Assembly: GCF_027922005.1 (NCBI RefSeq)
Contig: NZ_BSEV01000008.1
Coordinates: forward strand, 1 to 64,000
Reading direction: 5' to 3'
Source of the DNA: Streptosporangium carneum
GTDB taxonomy: Bacteria; Actinomycetota; Actinomycetes; Streptosporangiales; Streptosporangiaceae
Length of the DNA stretch: 64,000 bases
The stretch's first letter is position 1, and each line of letters starts with the position of its first letter. A model generated the notes under the pieces. That model searched no databases. It was not told where the DNA came from and saw only the letters and a program-made list of their open reading frames with translations. The position numbers and the translations under genes were made by a program. Shown here piece by piece: positions 17,425 to 26,613 of this stretch.

Positions 17425-19145
17425 CCGGCGCCCCGTCCCCCGAGAACGAGAGCCGTCCCAACTGGTTCGGCGCAGAGGACCCCCTCGCGCCGGCGAACCG
17501 GCCGGAGCCCCCGCCGAACCAGGGCCCGCCCCACAGGCCCTTCTCCGACCAGCCCCTGCCCGACCAGCTTCCGTCCCGGATCTCACCGAACCAGGCGCCG
17601 CCGCAGACCGCCTCCGGCTCCGGCCAGTTCCCGCCCCACCAGGCACCGCCGCAGACCGCCCCCGGTCAGGTCCCGCCCCACCAGGCACCGGGGCGCCAGG
17701 CTCCGGCGGCGCAGGACCCGTACCGGGGGGCTCCTTGGCCTGCCACCGGCTCCTGGCCCGCTCCTCCGTCCGCGCCGCCCCCCAGCGGGCACGCCGCCCC
17801 CATGCCCCCCACGGACCACCCCACCGGCTTCGAGAGACACACCGACGTGCTCGGCGACCCTCTCGGCGGCGGGAGACACCCAGGCGACCGGGGAGGTCAC
17901 GCGACCACCCCCGAGAGGCGCCCGACCGCACACCCCGTGGAGGACGGCAGGGCCGCCGGAAGTCACTCCGCTCCCGACGAGCGCGCCACCGTACGGCCCC
18001 CGGGGCCTGCTCCGCACCCCGCGACGCCTCCGCCCCACCCCGCCGCCCACGCAGGGCTCCTGAGCCCCTCTCCCCCGCACGAAGGGCGGCACTCGTCGGC
18101 CGCCCGCACGGACGCGCCCGGACGGCGTCCTGAGGCTTCGCCGACGGCCCCCCACGGGCCCGCGTCCGCCGACGCCCTCTTCCAACGTCCTCCCGCCGAC
18201 GTCCCGCCCCAGCGGCCCCCTGCCTCTGCCCCTGCCCCTGCCCCTACCCCGTGGACGCCCGGCCCTCAGCGGACGTTCTCCGACCAGCAGGTCTGGCCGC
18301 CTCTGCCGAAACCGACCGGCGAGCCCGTCGGGGCTTCGACCCAGCCGTTCCCCGCCGTCCCCGCGGCCCCGCTGCAGCGGACGGCGCCCCCTCACGCTCT
18401 CGGGCCCGAAGCAGGGGCCCAGGCCGCGCGCCACGAGGCGGCGTCCCCTGCGCTCTCCCCTTCGTCCCCGCCCGCCCCGGCGCCCGTGACCGCGCCCGCC
18501 GTGCCTCCCGGCGGAACCGCCGAGGTCCCCGGAGCTGCGGAGACCGCCGGAGCCCCTGTCTCCGATCCACCGCCGCGCCGCCGTACGGCGCTGCGGGCAG
18601 GCGCGGCGGTCCTCGCCGTGACGCTGGCCGTCGGCCTGTCCACATGGAGCGGTTACCTCATGTATCGCTCCGGCGTCCCCGACTACCGGATCCACACCGT
18701 GGCCGCGGGAAGCACGGGGACGCTCATGAACGTGGCCTGGAAGGTCAAGGTCGAGCAGGCCGACAGTCTCCCCGGCGCGCGTCCGATCAAGGCGGACCAG
18801 CAGTGGCTGAGGATCACGGTGACCAGGACCTCCCTGAACACCGAAGGCGTGATCCGCCGCGGCAAGCCCGAGATCCAGGTCGAGCATCCCGACGGCCGCA
18901 GGTGGCAGGCGGAGGTCGTCGAGGAGAAGCTCCCCCTGGAGGTCAAGGACCACAAGGTCGGCGTCGGATACGACTACGACGTGATCAGCCTGGTGCCCAA
19001 GGCGGTCGCGGGCCAGGTCGAGGTACGGGTCATCCCGAGCACGATCCGGGTGCCGCTGGAGGAGGAGTCCGTGGAGGACATGTTCAAGCGCATCGGCACG
19101 GAGAAGGCCGAACCGCAGGACCAGGTGCTGCTGTTCAGGCGGTGA
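17421..19145 (+). CDS. Proline-rich membrane-anchored protein (third of three)
   Basis: The 574-residue protein starts with GTG overlapping the previous stop (GTGA). Residues about 20-385 are a proline, alanine and glutamine-rich low-complexity tail with repeats such as PPHQAPPQTA, predicted cytoplasmic. A transmembrane helix (AVLAVTLAVGLSTW) near residue 400 is followed by an exported domain of about 160 residues similar in plan to those of the two upstream proteins. Its end overlaps the convergent membrane gene by 11 bp. Confidence 0.65.
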   Translation: MTGAPSPENESRPNWFGAEDPLAPANRPEPPPNQGPPHRPFSDQPLPDQLPSRISPNQAPPQTASGSGQFPPHQAPPQTAPGQVPPHQAPGRQAPAAQDPYRGAPWPATGSWPAPPSAPPPSGHAAPMPPTDHPTGFERHTDVLGDPLGGGRHPGDRGGHATTPERRPTAHPVEDGRAAGSHSAPDERATVRPPGPAPHPATPPPHPAAHAGLLSPSPPHEGRHSSAARTDAPGRRPEASPTAPHGPASADALFQRPPADVPPQRPPASAPAPAPTPWTPGPQRTFSDQQVWPPLPKPTGEPVGASTQPFPAVPAAPLQRTAPPHALGPEAGAQAARHEAASPALSPSSPPAPAPVTAPAVPPGGTAEVPGAAETAGAPVSDPPPRRRTALRAGAAVLAVTLAVGLSTWSGYLMYRSGVPDYRIHTVAAGSTGTLMNVAWKVKVEQADSLPGARPIKADQQWLRITVTRTSLNTEGVIRRGKPEIQVEHPDGRRWQAEVVEEKLPLEVKDHKVGVGYDYDVISLVPKAVAGQVEVRVIPSTIRVPLEEESVEDMFKRIGTEKAEPQDQVLLFRR

Positions 19146-20430
19146 GCGTCTCTCCCGCCTCGCGGCTGCGGGTGGCCGCGAGGTCGAACGTGGCCGCCAG
19201 CAGGCAGACCGTCAGCACCTCCACGACCAGGTCTCTGACGAAGTCGACGGGAGGGCCGATGACCAGCCAGAAGAACGGCTGTTCGCTTCCGATCAGCGAC
19301 TTCACCCCGCGGGCCGCGTAGTCGCCTCCCACGTGGAGCGCGACGTAACAGAGACAGAACGTGCCGAACAGCGCGGCGCCTCCGCGGGCGGCGAGCCTGA
19401 AGGCGTTGGCCGGCGGGACCCAGCGCTCCTGGAACCCGGTCGTGGCCCGGGTCATGGTCGAGCGGGTGAGGGTGTGGGTCTGCTCCATCCGGTCCGCCAC
19501 GGCGTCCAGTCTGGTCCCCCGCACGACCGCCCGCGTGTCCTCGGCGAACGCGCCGTAGACAAGTGAGGCGACCGTGAGCCAAGTGAGCGGGACGATCAGG
19601 GCGTCGATGATGTGCGGCCAGACCTCGCCGAGCCATGTCAGGAACGCCTTCCACCACGGAAGCGCCTGTTCCGCCTGCTCGACCCAGCCGTGGAGCGTGG
19701 TCATGACGGCCCGCTGCGAGATCCAGTCGGATCGCGCCGAGGTGAAGGTGAACAGCGCGTTGAGACCGTAGAAGGCGTAGGCCAGCTCGAAGAAGGTGGC
19801 GAGCACGCCACTGCCCTTGACCTTGTCGTTGGAGTGCCACCAGCCGAACAGGGTCTTCAACAGGTAGGCCACCACGGCGATCCCGATGGACACCCGCACG
19901 TCCAGGCCGATGAGCGCGGTTCCCGCGTCTCCCTGGACTCCCGCGAAGGCCCCCTTCAGGTCCTGTTCCGCCCGCTTGATGAAGTCGAGGGAGATGAACT
20001 CGCGGGCGTCCTCAACGTGGAAGCTCCAGGCCATGTAGATCGTGGCGAAGACCAGTGTGGCCCGGTTGAGCGCGCCGTACAGGCTCTCGTCCGCCTCGTC
20101 CCCGGCTCGCCGCGCCCGGATCTCCCAGAGCGCCCCCCGCACCGTGTGCAGCATGCCGACCATGACCACGAGCTGGTTCAGCACGATCAGAGTGAAGATC
20201 AACATCGTGAGGGCGAACCGAACCTGCTGGTAGTCACCGTGGGTGATCTCGGTGCCCACCCACATCAGGCCGACCCGGATCGCGCGTCCCGCGGCGAACC
20301 AGAGCACCAGGGAGACGGCACAGGCGCCGAAGATCCTGAGCGCGTGCGCCGGAAGCGCGTACGCCGAGAGCGAGCGAGCCGCGGGCTGTGAAGGCGGGGG
20401 CATAACAGACGTTCCGGACACCCGATGCAT
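19135..20430 (-). CDS. Polytopic membrane protein of unknown function
   Basis: The 431-residue product has about seven hydrophobic segments, including ALRIFGACAVSLVLWFAAG, FALTMLIFTLIVLNQLV and LIVPLTWLTVASLVYGAF. I see no transporter or enzyme motif. Starts are possible at 20430 or at ATG 20403 (MPPPSQP). The gene converges on the three-gene operon with an 11-bp overlap, which hints that it belongs to the same locus. Confidence 0.65.
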   Translation of the reverse strand: MHRVSGTSVMPPPSQPAARSLSAYALPAHALRIFGACAVSLVLWFAAGRAIRVGLMWVGTEITHGDYQQVRFALTMLIFTLIVLNQLVVMVGMLHTVRGALWEIRARRAGDEADESLYGALNRATLVFATIYMAWSFHVEDAREFISLDFIKRAEQDLKGAFAGVQGDAGTALIGLDVRVSIGIAVVAYLLKTLFGWWHSNDKVKGSGVLATFFELAYAFYGLNALFTFTSARSDWISQRAVMTTLHGWVEQAEQALPWWKAFLTWLGEVWPHIIDALIVPLTWLTVASLVYGAFAEDTRAVVRGTRLDAVADRMEQTHTLTRSTMTRATTGFQERWVPPANAFRLAARGGAALFGTFCLCYVALHVGGDYAARGVKSLIGSEQPFFWLVIGPPVDFVRDLVVEVLTVCLLAATFDLAATRSREAGETLTA

Positions 20431-20667
20431 CGTAGCGACCCCGGCTCCGCCCCCACAGCCAAACGCTCACGAACAGCCGGGCACACACGCCGCCGACGTC
20501 TTCTCCGCGTTTCCCAGCTCAATACGGCCGTCGATTCACTGCTTGATCGCTTTTCGTTTCCTGACAAACACTGAAGAAGTGTTCGGCGGGACGACGGGAA
20601 CCCGCAGCGGGAAGCGCTCTCTTCGCCCTGCTCGTTCACGGGGTTTCCGGCGGCCGGCGGGGCCCGG

Positions 20668-21237
20668 TCAGCTTCCGCGGACGAGGTTCCACGTGGCCGC
20701 CGCGATCTCCTCGGCCGGGCGGGGCGGCTGTTCGGCGAGCCAGTGGGTCACGACTCCGACCAGCGCGCCCGCCACGTAGCCCGCGTGGATCTCCGCGGGC
20801 ACGTCGTCGTGGCCGGGCGGCCGGGAGCCCGCCGTGAACGGGACACGCAGTTCGGCGGCCAGCACCTCGCGAAGGCGCGCGCAGAAGCGGGCGCTGCCGT
20901 AGGGGCCGAGCATCCGCCGGTACAGCGGCGCCCGGGCGCCGACGTGGTCGAACAGCGCGACCAGCGGGGCGGGAACCGGCCCGGGCTCCCGGTAGGGGCA
21001 GCCCGCGGCCTGGGCCGCCAGCTCTCCGATCGCCGTCTCCATCGCGTCCAGCACGAGGTCGTCGCGATCGCGGTAGTGGACGTAGACGGTGGCCCGGTTG
21101 ACCTCGGCCAGCCTGGCTATCTCGGCGACGGTGATCGAGTCGGGATCGCGCTCCTCGGCCAGCCTCAGGACCGCCGAGCGCAGGCTGGCACGGGTTCTGC
21201 GGACCCTGGGATCCCCTTCGGGCACGATTTCCGGCAC
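20668..21237 (-). CDS. TetR-family transcriptional regulator
   Basis: The roughly 189-residue protein has an N-terminal TetR helix-turn-helix (ITVAEIARLAEVNRATVYVHY near residues 35-55) and a C-terminal ligand domain. The start is either GTG 21237 or GTG 21225. It is divergent from the DsbA-TPR gene, and the strong palindromes in the shared promoter region suggest that it represses itself and that neighbour. Confidence 0.85.
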   Translation of the reverse strand: MPEIVPEGDPRVRRTRASLRSAVLRLAEERDPDSITVAEIARLAEVNRATVYVHYRDRDDLVLDAMETAIGELAAQAAGCPYREPGPVPAPLVALFDHVGARAPLYRRMLGPYGSARFCARLREVLAAELRVPFTAGSRPPGHDDVPAEIHAGYVAGALVGVVTHWLAEQPPRPAEEIAAATWNLVRGS

Positions 21238-21252
21238 GGCCGCAAGGATAGA

Positions 21253-21297
21253 CGACACCCGTCGAATAAACGACAGGTGTCGGTTGTTGCACCTGTC
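21253..21297. promoter_or_regulatory. Overlapping palindromic operators for the TetR regulator
   Basis: Two overlapping inverted repeats lie between the divergent starts. The first pairs 21253-21264 with 21271-21282 (11 of 12 bases, six-base spacer). The second is GACAGGTG (21272-21279) with CACCTGTC (21290-21297), which abuts the ATG at 21298. Occupancy would block ribosome or polymerase access to the downstream gene. Confidence 0.65.
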
Positions 21298-22305
21298 ATG
21301 AAGCGCATCGAAGTCTGGGCGGACATGGTGTGCGCCTGGGCCTACATCGGCAGGCAGCGTCTGGAGAAGGCGGAGCTCGGCGAGGACGTGGAGGTCGTCT
21401 GGCGTCCGTACCAGATCGACCCGATGGCCCCGGCCGAGACGGAGCCTCTCGACGAGGCGCTGCGCGACCCGGTCGCCGAGGGCGCCCTGCGCGCCTGCCA
21501 CCCCACCCTCACCCCCGAGGAGAACCGCGAGCGCGTCTCGCTCGTCGCGGCCGAGGAGAGGCTCGGCCCTCGATGGGGCGCGGTCTGGCGGCCGAACACC
21601 TTCGACGCCCACCGGGTGATCGCCCTCGCCTACGAACGGGGCGGCTCCGCCCTGCAGGACGCCGTCGTGGAGCGGCTCATGCGCGCCCACTTCACCGAGG
21701 GGGCCGACATCGGCGACCGCGCCACCCTGGCGGCCCTGGCCGCCGAGGCCGGTCTCGACGGCATGGCGCGGGCGCTGGCCTCAGGGCGGGGAACCGCCGA
21801 GGTCCGCTCCCAGCTCCTGCGGGGCAAGGCCATCGGCGTGGCCACCTCCCCGACCTTCGTGGTCGGCCGCTCCGCCGTCTCCGGGGCACAGTCTCCCGAG
21901 GTCCTGCGGGACCTGGTACGGCAGGCCGTCCCCGAGCGCGAACTCCCCGAGGAGGTCACGTGCCTTCGTCACGCGGAGGCCCTCCTGGACGCCCGAGACC
22001 CCCTCGGCGCCCTGGAGATGCTGCGACCTCTGCTGGACGGACACGGCGACGACCCCGCGGTGCGCCTGCTGGCCGCCCGCGCCTACTTCGGCTCGGCCCA
22101 GCTCGGCCGGGCGAGGCAGACGCTGGAGTCGCTGCTCGAACGGGCTCCCGGCGACCACTACGCCAGGTTCCTGCTGGGCAGGACCCTTGAGCGGTCCAAC
22201 CGCCACGCCGAGGCCCTGCCCCACCTGCGCATGGCCGCGGCCATGTCCTCCGACCCCGAGTACGCGGGCGCGGTCCGCCGGGCGCAGGAGCGCGCCGGCG
22301 CCTGA
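21298..22305 (+). CDS. DsbA-like (FrnE family) protein fused to TPR domain
   Basis: The 335-residue protein opens with a DSBA/FrnE thioredoxin-like domain (VWADMVCAWAYIG), with typical later blocks FDAHRVIALA and ATSPTFVVGR. The active-site motif has only one cysteine (C-A-W-A instead of C-x2-C), which points to a monothiol or non-redox function. Residues about 225-335 form TPR-like helices (LLAARAYFGSAQLGRARQTL). The absence of a signal peptide suggests a cytoplasmic protein. It is probably controlled by the divergent TetR regulator. Confidence 0.8.
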   Translation: MKRIEVWADMVCAWAYIGRQRLEKAELGEDVEVVWRPYQIDPMAPAETEPLDEALRDPVAEGALRACHPTLTPEENRERVSLVAAEERLGPRWGAVWRPNTFDAHRVIALAYERGGSALQDAVVERLMRAHFTEGADIGDRATLAALAAEAGLDGMARALASGRGTAEVRSQLLRGKAIGVATSPTFVVGRSAVSGAQSPEVLRDLVRQAVPERELPEEVTCLRHAEALLDARDPLGALEMLRPLLDGHGDDPAVRLLAARAYFGSAQLGRARQTLESLLERAPGDHYARFLLGRTLERSNRHAEALPHLRMAAAMSSDPEYAGAVRRAQERAGA

Positions 22306-22333
22306 CCGGATCCGCCACGCCTGGCCCCGTGAC

Positions 22334-22371
22334 CCATGGGCCCCCGCGGAGACGTCCGCGGGGGCCCATGG
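22334..22371. terminator. Strong stem-loop terminator
   Basis: A perfect 17-bp stem pairs 22334-22350 with 22355-22371 around a four-base loop. It separates the convergent DsbA-TPR gene and the secreted protein gene. Confidence 0.8.
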
Positions 22372-22397
22372 ACGATCCGGCACTGTGCCGTCACACC

Positions 22398-22922
22398 TCA
22401 GGGCTCGACGAGGCCGACCGCGAAGGCGTAGTCGTCCAGGGTGAACTGGGTGATGCCGGTCATGCGCAGGGCCTGCACCCGCACGGTGTAGGTCCCGGGG
22501 CCCAGGGGGCCGGAGAAACGCTCGAGGGCGTGCGCCTCCTCGCCGTCACCGGGTCTGTCGAACTTGTAGTCGGTGCTCACGACAGGCTGCAGCTCGATGG
22601 TCGTCCCCGCGGAGTTGACCGCGACGATGCGCACGGTGCACCACGCGCCGGCGTCGCCGGCGCAGAGGGACTCGGCGGTGAAGCGGGCGTCGAGGAATCG
22701 CGTCGTTCCCGAGGGCACGGTGACGTTGACGGCCGCCGTCGGGATGTTCCCCCAGGCCCCGATCGTCTGAGCGGTCCAGGGGCTGCTCTCCCCGGTGAAG
22801 AACTGCGCGCTGGTCTGTGTGCCGTTCTGGGAGCTGGCCACGGCGCCGGCGGCCGTGACCGTCAGCGCGAGAGCGCCGGACAGCGCCGCCGCGGCGAACG
22901 CGGTCTTGATGAGTCTGGACAT
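22398..22922 (-). CDS. Secreted protein of unknown function
   Basis: The 174-residue protein has a clear signal peptide (MSRLIKTAFAAAALSGALAL, cleavage near residue 29) and a beta-rich mature domain with two cysteines (SLCAGDAGAWC). GGAGGAACCCC precedes the ATG. Many actinomycetes carry similar small secreted proteins of unknown role. A direct repeat about 100 bp upstream (23026-23045) may be its control element. Confidence 0.7.
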   Translation of the reverse strand: MSRLIKTAFAAAALSGALALTVTAAGAVASSQNGTQTSAQFFTGESSPWTAQTIGAWGNIPTAAVNVTVPSGTTRFLDARFTAESLCAGDAGAWCTVRIVAVNSAGTTIELQPVVSTDYKFDRPGDGEEAHALERFSGPLGPGTYTVRVQALRMTGITQFTLDDYAFAVGLVEP

Positions 22923-23025
22923 CGGGGTTCCTCCCTGCTTGCGCGGAGCCGTGCGCTCCGCGACGGGTCGTTGCCGGAACCACGCTGACGAGAACTCCGC
23001 AGCCGGTGAAGCCCTAGCCGAATTC

Positions 23026-23045
23026 TCCGTACAAGTCCGTACAAG
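23026..23045. promoter_or_regulatory. Direct repeat TCCGTACAAG x2
   Basis: Two exact copies of the 10-mer TCCGTACAAG are adjacent (23026-23035 and 23036-23045), between the secreted-protein gene and the AfsR-type regulator. SARP regulators bind short direct repeats spaced about one helical turn apart, so this is a candidate site for the neighbouring regulator. Confidence 0.4.
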
Positions 23046-23213
23046 CACCGGCGGTTGTGCCAACAGGCCGGTGATCTCGGATGAAGGACTCGGCGGACGG
23101 CCGGACGCACCCTCACCTGTTCACCGGCCGGCGGTCACGCGTCCCCGGTGACCGGCAGGCTCCAGCCCGGCAACCGGCTCGGGACGTCGCCGCGGTTCGG
23201 CACAATTGCTGAT

Positions 23214-26200
23214 GTGCGAGTTGAATTGCTTGGGCCGTTCGAGGTTCGCAACCGCGATGGGGCCGTGGTGGAGGTTCCTGGGATTCGGCTGCGCGCGCTG
23301 CTGGCCGCACTCGCCCTCGAACCTGGCCGGATCGTCACGCGTGCGAGGCTGGTGGACTGGATCTGGGGGCAACGGCCGCCCGCGGACGAGGTGAACGCCT
23401 TGCAGGCGTTGGTGTCCCGGCTGCGCAGGGTGTTGCCGGACGGTGTGATCGAGGCGGAGGCCGGCGGATACCGGCTGGCCGTGGCTCCTGACGCCGTGGA
23501 CGTGTGCCGGTTCGAGCACCTGGTGGGTCAGGCCCGTGCCGCCGAGCCCGCGGCGCGGGCGGATCTGCTGCGCTCGGCCCTGGCACTGTGGCGCGGTACG
23601 GCCATGGCGGACATCGCCATGCGAGACAGCGACGCGTTCGACGCCGTGGTGACGCGTCTGGACGACCTCTACGTCGCCGCGCTCGGGGATCGGGTGGATG
23701 CGGACATCCGCCTCGGCCGCGGCTCGGAGTTGCTCTCCGAGCTGACCGAGCTGGTCGCCGCGTATCCACTGCGGGAGGGGTTCGTGGCGGCCTTGATGCG
23801 CGCGCTCGCCGAGGCGGGGCGCGGCACTGAGGCGTTGACCGTGTACCAGCGGACGCGCGAGCGGCTCGCCGAGGAGTTGGGCGCCGATCCGTCGGCCGAG
23901 CTCTCCGCGCTGCACACCGCGTTGCTGCGGGGCGAGCTGGGCGAGCGGGCAGAGAACCGCAGGACGAACCTGCGCGCCGAGCTGTCGAGTTTCGTCGGCA
24001 AGGACGGCGACATCTCCGCGGTCGCCGTTCTGTCCATCGGGCACCGGCTGGTCACCTTGACGGGGCCGGGCGGCTCCGGCAAGACAAGGCTGGCCACGGA
24101 GACCGCGCGGACGATGCTCACCGAGCTGCCGGACGGGGCGTGGCTGGTCGAACTGGCCTCGGTGCGGGCAGGCGGTGAGCTGGCGCAGGCCGCCCTTACC
24201 GCGATCGGCCTGCGTGACCAGGCGTTGCTCGGTGACGCGCGGGGCGGGGAGCCGATGGATCGGCTCATCGCCGCGCTCCGGGAGCGCGCGATGTTGCTGA
24301 TCCTTGACAACTGCGAGCACGTGATCGAGGCGGCCGCGGCCTTCGCCGACCGGCTTCTGGGAGAGTGCCGGAGGCTGCGGATCCTGGCCACGAGCAGGGA
24401 ACCGCTCGGCATCACCGGGGAGGTGCTGTGGCAGGTCGAGCCCCTCGCGCTGCCCGCGCAGGGAGCGGACCCCGCCGAGGTCGGGTCCTCGCCCGCGGTG
24501 CGGCTGCTGCGGGACCGCGCGGACCTGGTGCGCAAGGACATCGGCTCCGACGCGCACACCCTGGCGGCCATGGCGCGGATCTGCCGAGCGCTCGACGGGA
24601 TACCGCTGGCGATCGAACTGGCCGCGGCACGGCTGCGCACCATGTCCGTCGATCAGCTGGCCCGCCGGCTCGACGACCGGTTCCGGCTGTTGACCGGCGG
24701 CAGCCGTACGGCGCTCGCCCGGCACAAGACGCTGCGCGCGGTCGTGGACTGGAGCTGGGATCTGCTGACCGAGACCGAGCGCGAAGTGCTGCGGCGGTTC
24801 TCGGTGTTCTCCGGCGGGGCGAGCCTGGAGGCGGCCGAACGGGTGTGCGGGGACGAGGCCTTCGCCGGGGAGCAGGTCTTCGACGCGCTGACCGCGTTGA
24901 TCGAGAAGTCGCTGCTGCTCGCCGACGGCGAGGGCACGCCGCGCTACCGGATGCTCAACACCATCAGGGAGTACGCGGCGCACCGGCTCGCCGAAGCCGG
25001 GGAGACCGAGTCGGCGCGCCGGGCGCACCTCGCCTGCTTCACCGAGCTGGCCGAGACGGCCGAGCCGCACCTGCGCCGGGCCGAGCAGCTGGAATGGCTG
25101 GCCACGCTCGAGGCCGAGCACGACAACATCAGTGCGGCCCTGCGCGGGGCGATCGCCGACGGACGGGCCCAGGAGGCGATGCGGCTGGTCGCGGCCGCGG
25201 GGTGGTACTACTTCCTCAGCGGGCACAGGGGCGAGGGCACCGAGTTGAGCATCGCCGCGGCCTCGCTGCGGGGTGAGGCCCCCGACGGGGTGCGGGCGAT
25301 GGCGTGCAGCATCGTGGCGGTGTTCCTGACCTCCGGACCCGGCCGCGACCAGTACGAGGCGCAGGAGTGGATCCACGAGGCGCACAGACTCGCCCAGCGC
25401 AGCGGGCATCGCCACCCTGTGCTCGGGTTGGTCGCGCCGCTGGAGCGGATGCTGCGGGAGCCGACGGAGTTCTTGCCCGCGTTCGAGCCGCTCGTCGCCG
25501 ACGACGACCCATGGGTGCGCGCGCAGGCCAGGCTCACTCGCGGCCGGCTGCGGCTCACGCTCGGCGGCGACGAGACCGACGTGGACGTCGACATCGAAAC
25601 AGCCCTCGCCGAGTTCCGCACGCTGGGTGACCGGTGGGGGATCTCGACGGCGCTGACCTTCCTGGCCGATCGGCTCGCCACGCGCGGCGAGTTCACCCGC
25701 GCGTGTGAGCACTACGAAGAGGCGGTTGTGGCGCTGACCGAGGTGGGCGCGACCGAGGACGTCATCTCCTTGCGGGGGCGGCAGGCGCAGCTGTACTGGC
25801 TGCTCGGCGACGAGCGATCCAGCACGTCCGCCATGGCCGAAGCACAGCGGTACGCGGGCGGGATCGCCTGGGCGGACACGCTGGTCGAGCTGGCGTTTTC
25901 GAAGGCGCAGCTGGCGTGGCGGCGCGGCGAGCCGGACAAGGCACACCAGCACCTGGCCACGGTGCGGTCAACGCTGGACGACGCGGAACTGAACGACTTC
26001 TTCCGCGCCAAGACCCAGGACCTGTACGGCTACCTCACCGAGGATCTCGAGAAGGCCCGCGCGCATCGGGCCGAAGCGCTCCGGGCGGCCGTGGAGACGG
26101 CGTATCCACCGCTGATCGCCGAGATGTTGGTCGGGATCGCGGATCTCGCGCTGCGCCAGGGACAGGACGAGCAGGCCGTGCGACTGCTCGCGGCGAGCGA

Positions 26201-26357
26201 CGCCGTGCGCGGGACGCAGGATCGTTCGCACCCGGACGCTTCCAGGATCGCCGCGGACACGCGTGATCGCCTCGGTGAAACCGCGTTCGCCGAGGCGACC
26301 CGTGCGGGGCGGCGGCGGGACTGGCGTGAGCTGACCGAGATCACCCTCGCTTCGTGA
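23214..26357 (+). CDS. AfsR/SARP-type regulator with NB-ARC ATPase and TPR
   Basis: The 1047-residue protein begins VRVELLGPFEVR with an OmpR-type winged helix (1-90), followed by a bacterial transcriptional activation domain (about 95-245), an NB-ARC-like ATPase (Walker A GPGGSGKTRLATE near 283, Walker B LLILDNCEHV near 361) and a long C-terminal helical TPR-like region. The GTG at 23214 is chosen as start because it sits at the usual SARP N-terminus. Such regulators activate secondary-metabolite or secreted-protein genes; no biosynthetic cluster is adjacent. It ends before a strong terminator. Confidence 0.88.
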   Translation: MRVELLGPFEVRNRDGAVVEVPGIRLRALLAALALEPGRIVTRARLVDWIWGQRPPADEVNALQALVSRLRRVLPDGVIEAEAGGYRLAVAPDAVDVCRFEHLVGQARAAEPAARADLLRSALALWRGTAMADIAMRDSDAFDAVVTRLDDLYVAALGDRVDADIRLGRGSELLSELTELVAAYPLREGFVAALMRALAEAGRGTEALTVYQRTRERLAEELGADPSAELSALHTALLRGELGERAENRRTNLRAELSSFVGKDGDISAVAVLSIGHRLVTLTGPGGSGKTRLATETARTMLTELPDGAWLVELASVRAGGELAQAALTAIGLRDQALLGDARGGEPMDRLIAALRERAMLLILDNCEHVIEAAAAFADRLLGECRRLRILATSREPLGITGEVLWQVEPLALPAQGADPAEVGSSPAVRLLRDRADLVRKDIGSDAHTLAAMARICRALDGIPLAIELAAARLRTMSVDQLARRLDDRFRLLTGGSRTALARHKTLRAVVDWSWDLLTETEREVLRRFSVFSGGASLEAAERVCGDEAFAGEQVFDALTALIEKSLLLADGEGTPRYRMLNTIREYAAHRLAEAGETESARRAHLACFTELAETAEPHLRRAEQLEWLATLEAEHDNISAALRGAIADGRAQEAMRLVAAAGWYYFLSGHRGEGTELSIAAASLRGEAPDGVRAMACSIVAVFLTSGPGRDQYEAQEWIHEAHRLAQRSGHRHPVLGLVAPLERMLREPTEFLPAFEPLVADDDPWVRAQARLTRGRLRLTLGGDETDVDVDIETALAEFRTLGDRWGISTALTFLADRLATRGEFTRACEHYEEAVVALTEVGATEDVISLRGRQAQLYWLLGDERSSTSAMAEAQRYAGGIAWADTLVELAFSKAQLAWRRGEPDKAHQHLATVRSTLDDAELNDFFRAKTQDLYGYLTEDLEKARAHRAEALRAAVETAYPPLIAEMLVGIADLALRQGQDEQAVRLLAASDAVRGTQDRSHPDASRIAADTRDRLGETAFAEATRAGRRRDWRELTEITLAS

Positions 26358-26511
26358 ACGGCCGTCGCACCCACAGGCAGCCGATCAACGTGAGTCCCGC
26401 ACACCGGGCGATCGCCGTGACGGCCGAGCCCGCCGACGGCGTGCCGGCACGAAGAACGTCCCGCGCGCGGGTCGCCGGGGCGGCCGGTGTGAAAAGCGTC
26501 CCGCACGAGAA

Positions 26512-26548
26512 GAGAGCCGGCACCCCCGTCACGGGGATGCCGGCTCTC
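26512..26548. terminator. Bidirectional terminator
   Basis: GAGAGCCGGCA (26512-26522) pairs with 26538-26548, and an inner CCCCGT/ACGGGG stem extends it. A 16-bp direct repeat (CCTCAGTCTTCGCTCG-like) occupies 26548-26579. The structure separates the AfsR-type gene from the convergent DUF1416 gene. Confidence 0.75.
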
Positions 26549-26613
26549 CTCAGTCTTCGCTCGCCTCAGTCTTCGCTCGTCGCCCGAAGCCGTCGAACGA
26601 GTCGTCGAACGGG

